Part shown: positions 9,124 to 18,576 of the stretch, piece by piece
Layout: every line of letters begins with the position of its first letter
Position numbering within the stretch: the stretch's first letter is position 1
NCBI RefSeq assembly: GCF_004197395.1
Contig: NZ_SELS01000009.1
Location: 124,001-188,000 of the forward strand
Origin: Paraburkholderia sp. UYCP14C
GTDB taxonomy: Bacteria > Pseudomonadota > Gammaproteobacteria > Burkholderiales > Burkholderiaceae
Direction of reading: 5' to 3'
Length of the DNA stretch: 64,000 nucleotides
The notes under the pieces: model-generated
What the model saw: only the letters and a program-made list of their open reading frames with translations
Told to the model about the DNA's origin: nothing
The model's database searches: none
Program-made: the position numbers and the translations under genes

Positions 9124-10560
9124 ATGGCAACCCAGCTCGAGACGAAACTGTCGTTGCCCGCATTGACCGCGATGGTCGTCGGCTCGATGGTGGGTGCAGG
9201 GATTTTCTCGCTGCCGCGCAATTTCGCGCGCGCGACCGGACCGTTCGGCGCGGTCATTGCATGGTGCGTGGCGGGCATCGGCATGTATGCGCTGGCGCGC
9301 GTTTTTCAGGCGCTCGCACAGCGGCGGCCCGAGCTCGATGCCGGCGTGTTCGCATACGCGCGAGCGGGCTTCGGCGACTATGCGGGCTTTCTATCCGCAT
9401 TCGGCTACTGGATGGCGGGCTGCTTCGGTAACGTGTCGTACTGGGTGCTGATCAAATCGACGCTCGGCGCTTTCGTCCCGGCCTTCGGCAACGGCAATAC
9501 GGCGACCGCGATCATCGTGTCGTCGGTGGGCATCTGGCTGTTTCATCTGGTGATGCTGCGCGGCGTCCAGCAGGCCACGATGATCAACACGATCGTCACG
9601 GTCGCGAAGGTGATACCGATTGTGCTGTTCATCGTGATGCTGATCGCGCTGTTTCGCGCTGACATGTTCCACAAGAACTGGTGGGAAGGCAGCGATCAGA
9701 TCGGCGCGGGACTCTTCTCGCAGGTTCGCGCGACGATGCTCGTCACCGTGTTCGTGTTCGTCGGTATCGAAGGTGCGAGCGTGTACTCGCGCTACGCGAA
9801 AAAACGCTCCGACGTCGGCACGGCGACGATCACCGGCTTCGTGGCCGTGCTGTGCCTGCTGGTGCTGGTGACGCTGCTGCCTTACGCGACCTTGCCGCGC
9901 GCCGACATCGCGCTGATGCGCCAGCCGTCGATGGCTGCGGTACTCGGCGCGCTGCTCGGCCCATTCGGCGTCGTGTTCATCAGCGCCGGTCTGATCATCT
10001 CGATCCTCGGCGCGTATCTCGCGTGGTCGCTGATCTGTGCCGAGGTGCTGTTCGCCGCCGCGCGTCTCGAGACGATGCCGCGCATCTTCGCGCGACAAAA
10101 CGAGCGCAAGCTGCCGGTCGCGGCGGTATGGCTCACGAGTACGGTGGTGCAGTGTTTCGTGATCAGCACGTACTGGTCCACCGATGCGTTTGCGCTGATG
10201 CTCAATCTGACGAGCTCGATGGCGCTGATTCCTTATTTCCTCGTGGCCGCCTATGGCATCAAGGCCGCCCGTTACGACAGCGCACAGAATGGCAGCACTT
10301 TGAGCGGCGCGTTGCGAACCGAGTATTTCGTCGCGATGTTCGCGACGTTGTATACGGCATTTCTGTTGTTCGCGGGCGGCTTGAAGTTCCTGATGCTATC
10401 GGCGCTGCTTTATGCCCCCGGTACGGTGCTGTATGTGGTGGCCAAACGTGAGCGAGGCCTGCAGGTGTTTTCGAAACTCGAATGGGTCATCTTTGCCGTT
10501 GCGGCCTGCGGCGCGCTTGCCGCGCTGATCGGCCTCGCGACCGGCACGATGGTGATCTGA
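9124..10560 (+). CDS. APC-family amino acid antiporter, ArcD (arginine/ornithine) type, copy 1
   Basis: This inner-membrane transporter of about 478 residues has 12-13 hydrophobic helices. Helix 1 carries the APC signature GSMVGAGIFSLP. The PELDAGVFAYARAGFG segment and the WWEG loop are typical of basic-amino-acid/polyamine antiporters. I chose the ATG at 9124 over one 15 codons upstream because the family begins just before the first helix; neither has a strong ribosome site. The next gene is a paralogue in the same orientation. No arginine deiminase genes (arcABC) follow, so the exchanged substrates are inferred only from family. Confidence 0.85.
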   Translation: MATQLETKLSLPALTAMVVGSMVGAGIFSLPRNFARATGPFGAVIAWCVAGIGMYALARVFQALAQRRPELDAGVFAYARAGFGDYAGFLSAFGYWMAGCFGNVSYWVLIKSTLGAFVPAFGNGNTATAIIVSSVGIWLFHLVMLRGVQQATMINTIVTVAKVIPIVLFIVMLIALFRADMFHKNWWEGSDQIGAGLFSQVRATMLVTVFVFVGIEGASVYSRYAKKRSDVGTATITGFVAVLCLLVLVTLLPYATLPRADIALMRQPSMAAVLGALLGPFGVVFISAGLIISILGAYLAWSLICAEVLFAAARLETMPRIFARQNERKLPVAAVWLTSTVVQCFVISTYWSTDAFALMLNLTSSMALIPYFLVAAYGIKAARYDSAQNGSTLSGALRTEYFVAMFATLYTAFLLFAGGLKFLMLSALLYAPGTVLYVVAKRERGLQVFSKLEWVIFAVAACGALAALIGLATGTMVI

Positions 10561-10692
10561 GCGGTCGATCATCGAAGCCGCGCGAGCGCGGCTGAACGGT
10601 GGGTGTCGTAGGTGCGAAGGGGTGCGCCGATTTGTGTGGGTTTGCATTGCGGCGGCTGGATCGGCACATGTTCGCGGGGGAGCGATCGCAGC

Positions 10693-12120
10693 ATGGAGAA
10701 GCGCGTCAGACTTTCAGCGCCGGGCCTGATGGCGATGGTGATCGGCTCGATGGTCGGGGTGGGCGTGTTTTCGCTGCCGCAGGCGCTCGGCAAATATACC
10801 GGCGTCGTCGGATCGTTGATCAGCTGGACCATCACTGGCTCCGGCATGCTGATCCTCGCGCTGATCTTTCAACGGCTCGCATGGCGCAAGCCTGAGCTCG
10901 ACGTCGGCGTCTATACGTATGCGCGCGTCGGCTTTGGGCGCTATACGGGTTTTCTGTCGGCGTTCGGCTACTGGTGCGCCAGCTGTCTGGGCAACGTGGC
11001 CTATCTCGTGCTGATCAAGTCCGCACTGGCGATCGCCGTGCCGTCGTTCGGCGCCGGCAATACGCTGAGCGCGATCGTCAGTTCCTCGCTGATGATCTGG
11101 GTGTTCCACTTCCTGATTCTGCGCGGCGTGAAGGGCTCGTCGATCGTGAATGCGTCGATGACGGTCGCCAAGTTACTCGCGCTCGGGCTGTTCGCGGTGC
11201 TCGTGCTGACGAGCTTCAAGTGGCAGCTGTTGGTCGCGAATCTGTGGACCAGTCCCGAGCCGTCGGCGGCCGACCTGTTCGGCGAGGTGCGCAAGACGAT
11301 GTTGGGCACGGTCTTCGTGTTTCTCGGTGTCGAAGGCGCGAGCGTTTATTCACGGCATGCGCGCGAGCGGCGCGACGTCGGCGTCGCGACCGTGCTCGGC
11401 TTTCTGTGCGTGCTTGCGTTGATGGTCATGGTCACGTTGTTGTCGTATGGCGTGTTGCCGCTCGAGCAGTTGGGCATGCTGAAGAATCCGTCGATGGCCG
11501 GCGTGCTGAGCGCCGCGGTCGGCGCGTGGGGCGCGGTCGTGGTCAAGCTCGGCCTGTTGCTCTCGGTGTTCGGCTCCTATCTCGCCTGGACGCTGCTCGC
11601 CGCCGAAATTCTGCACGCGGCGGGCAAGAGCCAGACGATGCCCGCGTTTCTCGGGCGCGAAAACCGCAACCACGTACCGGTCGCCGCGCTATGGATGACG
11701 AGCCTCGTGATCCAGGCGTTTCTGATCGTGACGCTGTTTTCGAAAGAAGCGTTCACGCTGGCCAAGGAGTTCACGACATCGATGAACCTGATCCCATACC
11801 TGCTCGTCGCCGGCTATGGGTTGAAGCTCGCGGCGAGGGGCGAATCGTACGCGGGGCAGCCGTGGTCGCGACGCATCGATTTCATGCTTGCGCTGGTGGG
11901 CTGCGGCTACGCGATCTTTCTCGTGTATGCGGGCGGCTTGCATTATCTGTTGATGTCGACCGTGCTTTATATGGCGGCGACCGCGTGGTTTTTCTTCGCC
12001 GAGCGTCGCAAGGGGAGACGGCCTGTATTTTCGCTGCTGGAGCGCTGGCTGTTTATCGTGGTTCTGGTCGCCGCGCTGGTCGCGTTCGCGGATCTCGTGC
12101 GCAATCATTTTGCGGCTTAA
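10693..12120 (+). CDS. APC-family amino acid antiporter, ArcD type, copy 2
   Basis: A second antiporter, about 475 residues, is clearly homologous along its length to the preceding gene (GSMVGVGVFSLP, PELDVGVYTYARVGFG and LSAFGYW recur), so the pair arose by tandem duplication. The start at 10693 is chosen for its GGGGGAG ribosome site 9 bases upstream; a start 27 codons earlier would add a non-hydrophobic leader. Divergence between the copies suggests different substrates or directions. Its role in arginine/ornithine or lysine/cadaverine-type exchange is family inference. Confidence 0.85.
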   Translation: MEKRVRLSAPGLMAMVIGSMVGVGVFSLPQALGKYTGVVGSLISWTITGSGMLILALIFQRLAWRKPELDVGVYTYARVGFGRYTGFLSAFGYWCASCLGNVAYLVLIKSALAIAVPSFGAGNTLSAIVSSSLMIWVFHFLILRGVKGSSIVNASMTVAKLLALGLFAVLVLTSFKWQLLVANLWTSPEPSAADLFGEVRKTMLGTVFVFLGVEGASVYSRHARERRDVGVATVLGFLCVLALMVMVTLLSYGVLPLEQLGMLKNPSMAGVLSAAVGAWGAVVVKLGLLLSVFGSYLAWTLLAAEILHAAGKSQTMPAFLGRENRNHVPVAALWMTSLVIQAFLIVTLFSKEAFTLAKEFTTSMNLIPYLLVAGYGLKLAARGESYAGQPWSRRIDFMLALVGCGYAIFLVYAGGLHYLLMSTVLYMAATAWFFFAERRKGRRPVFSLLERWLFIVVLVAALVAFADLVRNHFAA

Positions 12121-12270
12121 GGCTGTCTTAAGGCGCGGCCACACATAGTCTGGCCTCTCGCCGTTTGCCTTGGCAGGTGGGGCAATGGCCGTCGCGAACA
12201 CTTCCTTGTATCGACTGGCAACGGCGAACAGCTCGCCTCGCTCCATCCGTCCCGCGTTGTCACCACGTCC

Positions 12271-12717
12271 ATGAACATTCACCGAGTTCTGGAGCGAGCC
12301 GGTTTGCGGCCTACGCTTCCACGCGTCCTCGTGCTCGAGTTTTTCCATCAGCACCCGCACGAGCATTTCAGCGCGGAGCAGGTCTACAAGCGTCTGAATG
12401 GCGATACGCGCAATATGAGTTTGGGTACGTTGTACCGCGTGCTGGGCCTGCTCGTCGACGGCGAGTTGCTGAGCAGCGTCGCGTTGGGCGAGGGCCGCAT
12501 GGTGTATGAGCTGAACGACGGCAAGCGGCATGACCATATCGTCTGCACCGCGTGCGGCGGTATCCACGAGTTTTTCGACGAGCAGATCGAGGCGCGGCAG
12601 CGGGCCGTGGCCGATGAATTCGAATTCGACGTGGCGGGACGGCAACTCGTGCTGTTCGGCCTGTGCGCCGCATGCAAAAAAGGCCGCGTGCAGGTGAGGA
12701 CTGTGTTCAGGAGATAG
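12271..12717 (+). CDS. Fur-family transcriptional regulator
   Basis: A 148-residue metalloregulator. Residues 1-80 form the winged helix (LRPTLPRVLVLEFF, NMSLGTLYRVLGLL). The second half has the metal sites: HDHIVCTACG (regulatory His plus the first CxxC) and LCAACKKG (second CxxC) for structural zinc. The length matches Fur. Compared with housekeeping Fur it is an accessory paralogue. It is 150 bases after the antiporter pair and may be co-transcribed. It could respond to iron, zinc or peroxide; sequence alone does not decide. Confidence 0.85.
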   Translation: MNIHRVLERAGLRPTLPRVLVLEFFHQHPHEHFSAEQVYKRLNGDTRNMSLGTLYRVLGLLVDGELLSSVALGEGRMVYELNDGKRHDHIVCTACGGIHEFFDEQIEARQRAVADEFEFDVAGRQLVLFGLCAACKKGRVQVRTVFRR

Positions 12718-12741
12718 GGTGCCGCACGCACGCGTCGCGCT

Positions 12742-13638
12742 TCACATGATCGCGGCCTCGCGAATGCAGCGAATGAAATAGTCGGCCGGGCGCGTGTGAA
12801 TCGCGCCTTCGCGCTGCATCAGATGCAGTCTCGCGGCGCGCGAGGTTTCGATGAAATCCAACTTTTTCATATGCCCCGTCGAGTTGACGAGTTCGAGCGT
12901 GTGCGAAGCCCAGACCAACACGGCGTCGATGCTGAGCGCGAGGCTGTACATCAGCGATTGCGACGTGCAGCGTGTAATTCTTTGCGGCATGGGCAGACCC
13001 TGACGGTTGAACAGATCGGCGATGAATTGCGGGAATTCGTCGGTGGTGTCGGAGTGCACCCATTCGGCGTCGCACAGCTCGGCCAGCGAGGTGGTCTTTG
13101 CGAGCGGCCCGTTCGCGCGTACCGCGAACGCCAACGGATAGGCCAGCAGTTCAGAACATTCGATCGATGAATCGGCGGACGATTCCGTCGCCGCCGCGAG
13201 CGCGAAATCGAGCGAGCCCTGGCGCAACTGATCCTGCAGTTTTGTCGCGTGAAACTCGAGAAATTCCACCGTGATGTGCGGCATATGCTGGCGAAAGCGC
13301 GCATATGCATCGGGCAGCAACGTGAGTGCCGCGAGCGGCGTCACTCCGATCGTCACGCGGCCCTCCTGCGCACCTCGTTCCATCGCCATCTGCTGCTCGG
13401 CGCGCCCAAGTTCGCCGACGATCAAACGCGCATGCCGCAACAGAGATTCCCCGGTGTGCGTGAGCGCGACGCCATTCACGCTGCGGCCGAATAACGACAT
13501 GCCGATATCGGTTTCCAATTCCCGAATCGCTTTGGTGACTGCCGGCTGACTGACGAACAGCGCTCGCGAAGCGCCGACAATCGTGCCATGATCCGCGACT
13601 GCGACCAGTGCGCGCAATTGATGAAGCTTGATTGCCAT
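12742..13638 (-). CDS. LysR-family transcriptional regulator
   Basis: A 298-residue regulator with an N-terminal helix-turn-helix (residues 1-60; TIVGASRALFVSQPAVTKAI) and the effector-binding domain after about residue 90. It is divergently transcribed from the amidohydrolase-porin-MFS genes across a 154-base gap that holds inverted repeats. This is the classic arrangement for a LysR activator of the adjacent operon. The inducer is unknown, presumably the amidohydrolase substrate or product. Confidence 0.9.
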   Translation of the reverse strand: MAIKLHQLRALVAVADHGTIVGASRALFVSQPAVTKAIRELETDIGMSLFGRSVNGVALTHTGESLLRHARLIVGELGRAEQQMAMERGAQEGRVTIGVTPLAALTLLPDAYARFRQHMPHITVEFLEFHATKLQDQLRQGSLDFALAAATESSADSSIECSELLAYPLAFAVRANGPLAKTTSLAELCDAEWVHSDTTDEFPQFIADLFNRQGLPMPQRITRCTSQSLMYSLALSIDAVLVWASHTLELVNSTGHMKKLDFIETSRAARLHLMQREGAIHTRPADYFIRCIREAAIM

Positions 13639-13639
13639 T

Positions 13640-13680
13640 AACCTTATTGCCTTAGGGTAAATACTATAACTAACGGTTAT
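13640..13680. promoter_or_regulatory. Probable LysR operator between the divergent genes
   Basis: An AT-rich patch holds two inverted repeats. ATAAC-TAACG-GTTAT at 13666-13680 is a perfect 5-bp palindrome with a 5-base spacer. TTAACC...GGGTAA at 13638-13660 has one mismatch. Both fit the LysR T-N11-A type of box and lie directly upstream of the LysR start codon. Confidence 0.5.
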
Positions 13681-13792
13681 TGGGATAAAACTTTATCATG
13701 TTTTTATTCACTGCCGCTCTCGTAGACTGGCTCTCAATCCGCGCCGAGCTTGATCAAGCGCGTGTCACACGGGTCTGTCAGAGGAGACGGCG

Positions 13793-14974
13793 TTGTCCCA
13801 CAAAATCAATATCGATCCCGCGATTCGCGACAAGGCGGCCGAATTCGTCGAATTACGCCGACGTATTCATTCGCATCCGGAACTGGGCTTCGAAGAAGTC
13901 GAAACGAGCCGGCTCGTCGCCGAAAAACTTAAAGACTGGGGTTATGAGGTCACGGAAGGCATCGGCGGCACGGGCGTGGTTGGCCGTCTGAAGCTGGGCG
14001 ACGGCACGCGCGCAATCGGCATTCGCGCCGACATGGACGCGCTGCCGATCATCGAGGACACCGGCCTGCCTTACGCGAGCAAGGTGCACGGCAAGATGCA
14101 TGCATGCGGGCACGACGGACACACGGCGATCCTGCTGGCGGCCGCACATTACTTTGCGCGAACACGCCGCTTCAACGGCACGCTGAACCTGATTTTCCAG
14201 CCGGCCGAAGAAGGCCAGGGCGGCGCCGTGCGCATGATGGAGGAGGGCCTGTTCGAGCGCTTCCCGTGCGATGCGGTGTACGCGCTGCATAACGCGCCGG
14301 GCGTGCCGGTCGGCATGTTCATCGTGCAGCAGGGCGCAATGGCGGCATCGGCCGATCTGGTGACGCTCACGCTGACCGGCAAGGGCATGCACGCCGCGAT
14401 GCCGCATCTGAGCCGCGATCCGGTGGTGGCGGCCGCGAGCATCGTGATGGCGCTGCAGACGATCGTCGCGCGCAACGTGCCGCCGGCCGATGCCGCGGTG
14501 CTGACCGTCGGCGCGATCCAGGCCGGCACCGCGCACAACGTCGTGCCGAACACGGCGACGATCCTGCTGACGGTTCGCACGCTCAGTACCGAAGTCCAGC
14601 AGCTGATCGAGACGCGTCTGCACGAGATCGTCGAGAGCCAGGCGGCGAGCTTCGGCGTGACTGCGCACATCGACTATCAGCGGGTCACGCGCGTGCTGAT
14701 GAACACCGCTCAGGAGACCGAGCGCGCCCGCGAAGCGGTCGCCGCGGTGGTCGGCGCGCAGAACATTCTGCCGCTGCCGCCGGGCATGATGGGCGGCGAG
14801 GACTTCTCGTGGATGCTCGAGAAAGTGCCGGGCTGCTACGTCGCGCTCGGCAACGGCCACGAGGGGCACGGCAGCTGCATGATCCACAACCCCGGCTACG
14901 ACTTCAACGATCAGGCGCTGCCGATCGGCGTCGCCTACTGGGCCACGCTCGTCGAGCACTACCTCACAGCCTGA
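13793..14974 (+). CDS. M20D-family amidohydrolase (hippurate hydrolase / N-acyl amino acid hydrolase type)
   Basis: A cytoplasmic metallo-amidohydrolase of 393 residues that cleaves an N-acyl or N-aroyl amino acid. The start is TTG at 13793, fixed by an excellent GAGGAG site 6 bases upstream. Metal ligands are visible in ACGHDGHTA (about 104-112), QPAEEGQGG (about 142), the Tyr-Ala-Leu-His segment near 164, and GHGSCMIHNPGY at the C-terminus. A dimerisation domain lies between. It begins the amidohydrolase-porin-MFS gene row and probably hydrolyses the compound those transporters admit. The true substrate (hippurate, indole-acetyl amino acid or other) is not determinable. Confidence 0.9.
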   Translation: MSHKINIDPAIRDKAAEFVELRRRIHSHPELGFEEVETSRLVAEKLKDWGYEVTEGIGGTGVVGRLKLGDGTRAIGIRADMDALPIIEDTGLPYASKVHGKMHACGHDGHTAILLAAAHYFARTRRFNGTLNLIFQPAEEGQGGAVRMMEEGLFERFPCDAVYALHNAPGVPVGMFIVQQGAMAASADLVTLTLTGKGMHAAMPHLSRDPVVAAASIVMALQTIVARNVPPADAAVLTVGAIQAGTAHNVVPNTATILLTVRTLSTEVQQLIETRLHEIVESQAASFGVTAHIDYQRVTRVLMNTAQETERAREAVAAVVGAQNILPLPPGMMGGEDFSWMLEKVPGCYVALGNGHEGHGSCMIHNPGYDFNDQALPIGVAYWATLVEHYLTA

Positions 14975-15052
14975 ACTTCACCAGAATCGCGTTTCGCCGA
15001 CCCGGCGTGCGGCCGGGTCGGCGGCCAGACTACGTCCATATCGGGGATTCAC

Positions 15053-16240
15053 ATGCAATATAAAAAGGCCGTTTGCGCCGCGGCCGTGACGCTGATGTCT
15101 CACGCGGCCTGGGCCGACTCGTATCTACAGCAATGGCTGTCGGCATGGCCGTCGATGGAAAGCGCGGTCCAGCAGAACGGCATTCAGCTGTACGGTGCGG
15201 TCGACATGGGCCTGAACTTTCAGAGCGTCAGCGGCACCTCGAAGTGGCAAACCCAGAGCGGCGGCGTTCATACGTCGCAATTCGGGCTGTTCGGCCGCGA
15301 AGATCTCGGCGGCGGCCTGAAGGCGGAATTCAACCTTGAAAACGGCTTTATGGCGAACAACGGCTCGTTCGGCACCAGCAACACGTTGTTCGATCGCGCC
15401 GCCTGGGTCGGCCTGAACTCGGCGACATGGGGTGTCGTGCGCCTCGGCTTGCAGCCGACCGCGAACCTGCCGCAAGTCATCGACCCGTTCGGCGAAGTGA
15501 TGACGAACTCGGTCGTCACGTGGCTCGCCGGCGGTGCGGTGCAGACGCCGAAGGGCGTCGGCTACAACGCGGACCTCGGGCCGGGCTCGAGCCAGGTGCT
15601 GGTGCGCGCGAGCAACGCGGCGACGTGGACCACGCCGCGCGTGATGGGCTTCGGCGCGACCTTCCTGTATGCGTTCAACAATCAGGCCGGCGTGTCGCCG
15701 AATGCTTCGAATCAGGGCGTGGTCGCATCGTGGACGAACGGCACGTGGTATCTGTCGGGCGCGTATAACCGCGTGTGGAGCTCGCCGGTCCAGACCTCGG
15801 CCGGCACGCAAACCGTGCGCAACGATATCTACGGTGTGTCCGCGATCTACGATGTCGGCAGCTACGTGCTGTCGGCCGCGTTCGCGCAGGTGGCGCCGAA
15901 GCTCGAAGGCAACGGCATCGCGCGCTCGTACATGGTTGGCGCGACGGTGCCGTGGGGACGTCACGCGGTGCGCGCGTCGGTGGTCTATCGCGATACGTCG
16001 GGCGTGCGCGACAGCGCCGGCGATCCGGCGAAGGACTCGGCGCTCGGTGTGATGCTCGGCTACGACTACTCGCTGTCGAAGCGCACGTCGCTGTATGCGC
16101 GCGCGGGCTTTATCCGCAACTACGGGATTTCGAGCGTGATTCTGAACAGCAACCCGCTGCCGCTGCAGACCGGTACCGCGTCGCCTGAACTAGGCACGAC
16201 GCCGATGACCGCGTCGCTCGGCATCTATCACCTGTTCTGA
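15053..16240 (+). CDS. Gram-negative porin (trimeric 16-strand type)
   Basis: A 395-residue outer-membrane porin of the betaproteobacterial family. A signal peptide ends after HAAWA at residue 21. About 25 residues later the barrel starts with IQLYGAVDMGLNF, followed by the family motifs SQFGLFGREDLGGGLKA and FDRAAWVGL, and it closes with LGIYHLF ending in the C-terminal Phe used for outer-membrane assembly. The segment between signal and first strand (SYLQQWLSAWPSMESAVQQN) is longer than usual. It lies 78 bases after the amidohydrolase and 86 before the MFS gene, so it is likely a substrate-specific channel of that system. Confidence 0.92.
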   Translation: MQYKKAVCAAAVTLMSHAAWADSYLQQWLSAWPSMESAVQQNGIQLYGAVDMGLNFQSVSGTSKWQTQSGGVHTSQFGLFGREDLGGGLKAEFNLENGFMANNGSFGTSNTLFDRAAWVGLNSATWGVVRLGLQPTANLPQVIDPFGEVMTNSVVTWLAGGAVQTPKGVGYNADLGPGSSQVLVRASNAATWTTPRVMGFGATFLYAFNNQAGVSPNASNQGVVASWTNGTWYLSGAYNRVWSSPVQTSAGTQTVRNDIYGVSAIYDVGSYVLSAAFAQVAPKLEGNGIARSYMVGATVPWGRHAVRASVVYRDTSGVRDSAGDPAKDSALGVMLGYDYSLSKRTSLYARAGFIRNYGISSVILNSNPLPLQTGTASPELGTTPMTASLGIYHLF

Positions 16241-16326
16241 GTCGAGACACGGCGGGTCGGCGAGCGCGAGACGCCGCCGCCCGCCGCGTCGCTCGCGCTT
16301 TCCTTCGTCTCTGAAGAATCACACGC

Positions 16327-17664
16327 ATGAAGACCACCAGCCCAGTTGTTGCGCCACCGCGCGACGTCGTCGTGTCGAAGGCCGCGTCGAACATTGCATC
16401 GAGCGACGTGTCGCATGCGGCCACGCATCGCCGCGTCATTCTCGCGACCTCGCTCGGCAACGCGCTCGAATTTTTCGACTTCACCGTCTACAGCTTTTTC
16501 GCTGCGCTGATCGGCAAGCTGTTCTTTCCGGTAGGCGGCTTGCACGGGCCGCTGCTGTTGTCGTTCGCGACGTTCGGCGCGGGGTTCGTCGTCAGGCCGA
16601 TCGGCGGCGTCGTGATCGGCGCGTATGCGGACCGGCGCGGTCGCAAGGCTGCGATGACGCTGACCATTCTGATGATGGCGCTCGGCACGGCGACGATCGG
16701 TCTTGCGCCGACTTATGCGCAGATTGGCGCGGCGGCGCCGTTGCTGATCGTCGCTGGCCGCCTGATTCAGGGATTCTCGGCGGGCGGCGAAGTGGGTGCG
16801 TCGACGACGTTCCTGATGGAATCGGCCGCGCCGGGTACCCGCGGCTATCTGGTGAGTTGGCAGCTCGCGAGCCAGGGTGCGTCGGCGCTCGCCGGCGCGT
16901 TGTGCGGAATGTTGTTGACCCACGCGTTGACACCCTCCGCGCTCGCAAGCTGGGGCTGGCGTGTGCCGTTTCTGCTCGGCCTGCTGATCGGTCCGGTCGG
17001 GCTGTACATACGCAGTCATCTGCACGAGACGCTGCACGCGGCGAGTGGCTCGAACCAGAACGCGACCGAGGTTGCGCCAGCGCGCTATGACGTGCGCCGC
17101 ATCGTGCTCGGCACGCTGCTGATGATCGGCGGTACGTCGTCGATGTACATCCTCGTGTTTTATCTGCCCGGCTGGTTGACGCGCTTCGCGCATGTGTCGG
17201 GTGCGGCGGCGTTTTTGCCGAGCGGTGTCGCTGGACTGATTCTGACCGTCGCGTCGCCCTTCTGCGGCAAGCTGACCGATCGGCTGAAGTCGCGCAAGCC
17301 GTTGCTGTTCGCGACCGGCATCGCGAGCCTGCTAGCGCTTTATCCGGCGTTCGCGCTGATGCTGCACGTGCCGGTGCTCATGGCGATTCTCGCGGCCGTC
17401 GCGCTGCTGATCGGCTTGTGGGTGCTCGGCAATCCGGCCGGCTTTCTGCTGCTGCTCGAAGGATTTCCGCGCGAAATGCGCGGACGATCGCTCGGAATGA
17501 TCTATAGCGTCGGCGTCACGCTGTTCGGCGGCTTCGCGCCGTTCGTGGTGACGTGGCTGATCGGGGCGACGGGCAGCGCCTACGCGCCGGTCTGGTACAT
17601 GAGCGCGTGCAGTCTCGTCAGTCTCGCCGCGCTGACCGTATTCGACGAGCGCATTGCCGAATAA
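16327..17664 (+). CDS. MFS transporter, metabolite:H+ symporter type
   Basis: A 445-residue inner-membrane permease with 12 helices. The signatures include TSLGNALEFFDFTVYSFFA at helix 1 and the loop motif GAYADRRGRKAAM, both typical of the metabolite:proton symporters that import organic acids. A 30-residue charged N-terminal extension precedes the first helix. It follows the porin in the same orientation, so porin, MFS permease and amidohydrolase together make an uptake and hydrolysis route. Confidence 0.9.
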   Translation: MKTTSPVVAPPRDVVVSKAASNIASSDVSHAATHRRVILATSLGNALEFFDFTVYSFFAALIGKLFFPVGGLHGPLLLSFATFGAGFVVRPIGGVVIGAYADRRGRKAAMTLTILMMALGTATIGLAPTYAQIGAAAPLLIVAGRLIQGFSAGGEVGASTTFLMESAAPGTRGYLVSWQLASQGASALAGALCGMLLTHALTPSALASWGWRVPFLLGLLIGPVGLYIRSHLHETLHAASGSNQNATEVAPARYDVRRIVLGTLLMIGGTSSMYILVFYLPGWLTRFAHVSGAAAFLPSGVAGLILTVASPFCGKLTDRLKSRKPLLFATGIASLLALYPAFALMLHVPVLMAILAAVALLIGLWVLGNPAGFLLLLEGFPREMRGRSLGMIYSVGVTLFGGFAPFVVTWLIGATGSAYAPVWYMSACSLVSLAALTVFDERIAE

Positions 17665-17715
17665 CCGCCGGAGTCATCGTCGATGTGATCCGGCCATAGA
17701 CAACAGGAGAACGAA

Positions 17716-18105
17716 ATGAACGCACACAAATGGGTGAAACTGGTGGGCGCGAGCGCGGTCGTGTTCGCTTGTCTGAATACGTACGCACAGCCGCAAGCAG
17801 TCGGCCCCGCTTCGGCAGCACAAGGTACGGCGAGTTCGGCGCCAACCGCGGGCGAGATCAAGGCGGCCAACAAACAACTCGTGCGGGACATACGCCGCGC
17901 ATTCAGAAACGCGCGCAGCCAGGGGCTGCGGGCCAGCAACATTACCGTGCGCGCGAATGACGGCGTCGTGACGTTGACGGGCAGCGTGCCGGCCCCGGAG
18001 CAGGTCGACCTTGCGACCAACATTGCGAAAGGCGTGCCCGGTGTGCAGTCGGTGACGAGCCGCGTCGCGGTGCGCAAGGAATTCAGCGCACGGGGCAGCA
18101 ACTAG
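17716..18105 (+). CDS. Exported BON-domain protein
   Basis: A 129-residue periplasmic protein with a strong GGAG ribosome site. Residues 1-26 are a signal peptide (cleavage after NTYAQ). The BON domain covers about 55-125: NITVRANDGVVTLTGSVP is the beta-strand core and AKGVPGVQSVTSRVAV the end. BON domains bind membranes or lipids in osmotic-stress proteins such as OsmY. It stands alone, with an inverted repeat just after the stop. Confidence 0.88.
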   Translation: MNAHKWVKLVGASAVVFACLNTYAQPQAVGPASAAQGTASSAPTAGEIKAANKQLVRDIRRAFRNARSQGLRASNITVRANDGVVTLTGSVPAPEQVDLATNIAKGVPGVQSVTSRVAVRKEFSARGSN

Positions 18106-18131
18106 CGGCGGCTTGCCCGGCCTCACGGCCT

Positions 18132-18194
18132 GCGGCTGCGGCCGGCCTCGCGGCCGGCAGTCCAGCAATTCTCGCAAGGCGCGGCCGCAGCCGC
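18132..18194. repeat. GC-rich inverted repeat, possible transcription stop
   Basis: Thirteen bases at 18132-18144 are perfectly complementary to 18182-18194. The 37-base space between them contains a second palindrome (GCCGGC at 18141-18146 and 18153-18158) that overlaps the first arm. It begins 26 bases after the BON gene stop. There is no T run, so it would be an atypical terminator or an RNA structural element. Confidence 0.45.
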
Positions 18195-18576
18195 GCGATC
18201 GACAACGGTTTCGTCAAGACGACGCCAGCCGCCGATCTGTTCAGATTTGCTTACGAATGTGAACTGAGCGAGTTCAGCCCATCACCGGAAGTGCCGACGC
18301 GACGGCGGTCCGTGAACATGTGGCCAAGCAAGCCGGCCTTCAACGATGCATCGCAGACGCTTCTGTTGGCATTACTTTTGCACCGCAAGAAGCGCGGATC
18401 TTTGACATCGTTTTCACTCGCGCATCTTCAATGCCACACGGCATGATCGCCGCATCTGCTGAAATCTCCAATCGAACGGAATCCTTAAAAATTGCTCGCG
18501 TTACTCGATCGGGATAAGCTATAAAGGCAAAAAGGTCCGCATCATGAATTTGCCCCGCGCGAAGTGAGGAGGACAA
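18195..18576. other. Intergenic stretch with promoter-like sequence
   Basis: No gene is recognised in this stretch. Near 18490-18525 lies TTGCTC, then about 17 bases, then TAAGCT and TATAAA, a plausible promoter for the small frame that follows. A seven-codon mini-frame (ATG at 18544, MNLPRAK) ends with a TGA just upstream of the ribosome site of the next small gene, as a leader might. Confidence 0.35.
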
